Below are positions 21,851-24,173 of a DNA stretch of 24,173 nucleotides, one piece after another. Origin of the DNA: RPQK01 sp041946865 (GTDB lineage: Bacteria > Acidobacteriota > UBA6911 > RPQK01); assembly GCA_041946865.1 (NCBI GenBank), contig JBHGBF010000098.1, forward strand, positions 1 to 24,173, in the 5' to 3' direction. A model generated the notes under the pieces. The model ran no database searches. It had not been told where the DNA came from and saw only the letters and a program-made list of their open reading frames with translations. Both the position numbers and the translations under genes were made by a program. The stretch's first letter is position 1, and each line of letters opens with the position of its first letter.

Positions 21851-24043
21851 CTACCGGGCGTTTTTCAGTCTCTGCAGCAGGCCCGAATAGCGCCTGGTCA
21901 CACGGCTGTTGCGGACGGCAAGCCCAAGTGCCTTTTTCTGTCCGACCACCACCACCAGCCTGCGCCCTCGGGTTATCCCGGTATAGATCAGGTTGCGCTG
22001 CAGGAGGATGTACTGCTCCATCGCCATCGGTATGACGACGGCGGGGAATTCCGACCCCTGGGATTTGTGAATGGTGATGGCGTAAGCCAGGGCCAGCTGG
22101 TCCACCTCATCGAAATCGTACGTAACCGGCCGGCCCTCGAAGTTAATGGTCAGTTCATGCTGAACCGGATCGATTCGCTCGACAAATCCGATGTCCCCGT
22201 TGAAGACGTCCTTGTCGTAGTTGTTCTCCAGTTGAATGACTTTGTCTCTCTTCCCGAAGCGGAACCCGAACCGGTCCACGGTCACTTCACCCGGCCGGCG
22301 GGGGTTCAGGAGCGCCTGCAGGCGGGCGTTCAGCTCGCGGACGCCGAGCAGGCCGCGGTTCATGGGACACAGCAGCTGAACGTCGCGAACCGGATCGAGA
22401 CCCAGATGAGACGGGATGCGCTTTTGCACCAGCTCAGATAGGGTCGCCAGAATCGCCTCCGGCTCCTGGCGGTCGAGGAAGAGGAAATCAGCGGTCCGAT
22501 CGGCTTTGTCCGGAATCTTGAAGATGCCTTGCCGAATCGCATGGGCGGAGCGGATGATGTCGCTTCCCGCGGCCTGTCGGAAAACCTCGGTCAACCGTAC
22601 GACCGGCACAATACCGCTCTCGATCACGTCGCGCAGCACCATGCCCGGTCCGACTGACGGCAGCTGATCGACGTCCCCTACCAGGACAATGGCGCAACCT
22701 GGCGGGCAGGCGCGCAAGAGCATGGCCATCAGCGGAACGTCGACCATGGAGACCTCGTCCACGATCAGCAGATCGCATTCGAGCGGATTTCTCTCCGTGC
22801 GGCCGAACCGGCCGGAAGGTTGGGCTTCAAGCAGGCGGTGAATCGTCTTGGCCTCATGCCCGGTGGCTTCGGACAGGCGCTTGGCCGCCCGGCCGGTGGG
22901 TGCGCAAAGCAGACAGCGCAGCTTCTTGGCAGTCAGAATCATCAGGATGGTCTGCACCAGAGTCGTCTTTCCGACTCCCGGACCCCCGGTGATGACCGCG
23001 GCGCGGCTGTTCAGCACTACCTTCAGCGCACCCAGCTGGCTGGGCGCCAGCTCGGTGCCCGTTTTTTCCCGGCACCAGTCGACTGCTTTCTGAAAATCGA
23101 CCGGAGGATAGCGGCTCGCCCCGGCAGACACGAGCCGGGCCAGGCGGCTGGCGATCTCGCGCTCCGCCGCCTGCAAATGCGGGAGAAAGGCGATCCTCTC
23201 ACCGTCGATCTGCTCCACGAGGATGCGGTTGTCCCGGGTCTGTTCCGTGAGGGCCTCCACGACAACACTTTCGGGTACCTGCAGCAGCTTGACCGCCTCC
23301 TCTTTCAGCATCTGTTCCGGCAAGCCGCAGTGCCCTTCGTCGGTCGCTTGGAGAAGGACGTGGCTGAGCCCGGCTGAGGCGCGCTTCACCGAATCGGCAG
23401 GGATCCCCAGACGCTGGGCGATCTGGTCGGCGCTCTTGAACCCGATTCCATGGATGTCGCGCGCCAGGGCGTAAGGGTCTTCCATAAGGATCTCAATTGC
23501 CCGGTCTCCGTACGTCTTGTGAATTCGCACGGCCCGGCTGGTGCTGACCCCGTGGGAATGCAGGAACACCATGATCTCGTGGATGTGCCTGGCCTCTTCC
23601 CAGGCCTCCTTGATTCGCTCGCGCTTGGTGGGACCAATTCCCTCGACCCGTTCCAAGGCCCGTGGCGCTTCCTCAATAATGGAGAAGACCCGAGAACCGA
23701 ATTCGGCGACCAGCCGCTCCGCCAGAACCGGCCCGATCCCTTTGATCAGGCCGCTGCCCAGGTACCGCTTGATGCCGTCTGCTGTGCTGGGAGGCGAGGT
23801 CCGGATGCTGTCCGCCTTGAACTGCAGCCCGTGGTCACGGTCCTGAACCCAGCGTCCGTCAGCCTCGATCCACTCGCCCGGGTTTATTGAAGCGGCGGAG
23901 CCCACCACGGTGATCAGGCCGGCGCGCGTCTTGGATTTGACTTTGATGACGCAGAATCCGTTCTCTTCGTTGAAGAAAGTGATTCGCTCGACGAGTCCCG
24001 TCACCTTTTCCTGATCTGACCGTCCGGCGAGAGTGCTGTGCAT
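21851..24043 (-). CDS. recD2: RecD2-type (RecD/TraA) DNA helicase
   Basis: A 730-residue superfamily 1B 5'-to-3' helicase of the RecD2 class, which acts without RecB and RecC. An N-terminal OB-like domain (VTGLVERITFFNEENGFCVIKVK) is followed by helix-hairpin-helix repeats (LIKGIGPVLAERLV, VEGIGPTKRERI, DIHGIGFKSADQIA). The helicase core has Walker A GGPGVGKTT (about 350), Walker B DEVSM (about 430), GDVDQLPSVGPG, and the C-terminal AYAITIHKSQGSEFPAVV and YTGITRGRRLVVVVG motifs. It is full length for the family and probably helps genome stability. It starts at ATG 24043; the only ribosome-site-like AAGG is just two bases away. Confidence 0.95.
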   Translation of the reverse strand: MHSTLAGRSDQEKVTGLVERITFFNEENGFCVIKVKSKTRAGLITVVGSAASINPGEWIEADGRWVQDRDHGLQFKADSIRTSPPSTADGIKRYLGSGLIKGIGPVLAERLVAEFGSRVFSIIEEAPRALERVEGIGPTKRERIKEAWEEARHIHEIMVFLHSHGVSTSRAVRIHKTYGDRAIEILMEDPYALARDIHGIGFKSADQIAQRLGIPADSVKRASAGLSHVLLQATDEGHCGLPEQMLKEEAVKLLQVPESVVVEALTEQTRDNRILVEQIDGERIAFLPHLQAAEREIASRLARLVSAGASRYPPVDFQKAVDWCREKTGTELAPSQLGALKVVLNSRAAVITGGPGVGKTTLVQTILMILTAKKLRCLLCAPTGRAAKRLSEATGHEAKTIHRLLEAQPSGRFGRTERNPLECDLLIVDEVSMVDVPLMAMLLRACPPGCAIVLVGDVDQLPSVGPGMVLRDVIESGIVPVVRLTEVFRQAAGSDIIRSAHAIRQGIFKIPDKADRTADFLFLDRQEPEAILATLSELVQKRIPSHLGLDPVRDVQLLCPMNRGLLGVRELNARLQALLNPRRPGEVTVDRFGFRFGKRDKVIQLENNYDKDVFNGDIGFVERIDPVQHELTINFEGRPVTYDFDEVDQLALAYAITIHKSQGSEFPAVVIPMAMEQYILLQRNLIYTGITRGRRLVVVVGQKKALGLAVRNSRVTRRYSGLLQRLKNAR

Positions 24044-24057
24044 GGCCTTGCAGCGGA

Positions 24058-24086
24058 ATCATAACAAGCCGGACAGTTCAGGCCAA
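24058..24086 (-). promoter_or_regulatory. Probable promoter of recD2
   Basis: On the minus strand a -35 TTGGCC (24086-24081, 4 of 6) and a -10 TATGAT (24063-24058, 5 of 6) are separated by 17 nt. The start point near 24051 would give a very short leader of about 8 nt before the ATG. The -35 box is only four bases from the octamer array. Confidence 0.5.
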
Positions 24087-24090
24087 CCAA

Positions 24091-24173
24091 AGGTTCAGAG
24101 GTTCAAAGGTTCAGAGGTTCAAAGGTTCAGAGGTTCAGAGGTTCAGAGGTTCAAAGGTTCAGAGGTTCAAAGG
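24091..24173. repeat. Octamer tandem repeat array running off the window
   Basis: Ten perfect-register 8-nt units of AGGTTCAR (six ending G, four ending A) plus three further bases reach the window end. The array is upstream of recD2 and its true length is unknown. It differs in unit length and sequence from the heptamer array at the left end. Confidence 0.92.

Overview
The window is about 24 kb of GC-rich, gene-dense bacterial chromosome. It carries single-copy housekeeping genes (rpmH, rnpA, yidD, yidC, jag, mnmE, parA, parB, pheA, recD2, a selenocysteine tRNA), so it is not a plasmid or phage. The mix of a BlaI/BlaR1-type pair, a DUF1259 protein, a FIST protein beside a HAMP-PAS-Cys4 protein, an orphan AmrS and separate CofG/CofH suggests an Acidobacteria-like or related uncultured lineage. 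That placement is inference. Both ends of the window lie in short tandem repeats (7-nt units on the left, 8-nt units on the right), as expected if this is a contig broken at repeats.

Layout. 1-271: a heptamer array and a parS site. 272-1902 (+): parA and parB. 1969-6412 (-): the classical rpmH-rnpA-yidD-yidC-jag-mnmE cluster, running towards parAB; mnmG and rsmG, which often sit between these groups, are not in the window. 6477-8656 (-): a nitrilase-family hydrolase and the radical SAM protein AmrS. 8779-11944 (+): an exported DUF1259 protein, then a BlaI repressor with its own promoter and operators, and a BlaR1-like metalloprotease with an unusual coiled-coil C-terminus. 12050-14753 (-): a membrane HAMP-PAS-Cys4 protein coupled to a membrane-anchored FIST protein. 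14850-17742 (-): a sugar-type cassette of an MFS transporter, a SIS protein and a ROK protein. 17770-18744 (-): selC (tRNA-Sec) followed within 15 nt by pheA. 18784-19165 (-): a graveyard of a decayed IS1-type transposase and a truncated membrane-protein gene. 19186-21505 (+): cofG and cofH (FO synthase for F420). 21506-21850: a large nested palindrome. 21851-24043 (-): recD2, then the right-hand octamer array.

How the parts work together. ParA, ParB and parS form a chromosome segregation module. RpmH, RnpA, YidD, YidC, Jag and MnmE serve ribosome and tRNA maturation and membrane-protein insertion. BlaI and the BlaR1-like protease form a sense-and-derepress circuit, but the sensor half is not a penicillin-binding domain. 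ROK, SIS and MFS look like uptake and processing of a sugar or amino sugar. CofG and CofH make the deazaflavin chromophore of F420. selC shows that the organism can probably insert selenocysteine, although no selenoprotein was found here.

The least-explained items are the ~295-bp nested palindrome between cofH and recD2, the heptad-repeat BlaR1 variant, the selC-pheA arrangement, the ROK protein with a broken zinc motif, and the heptamer array abutting parS.
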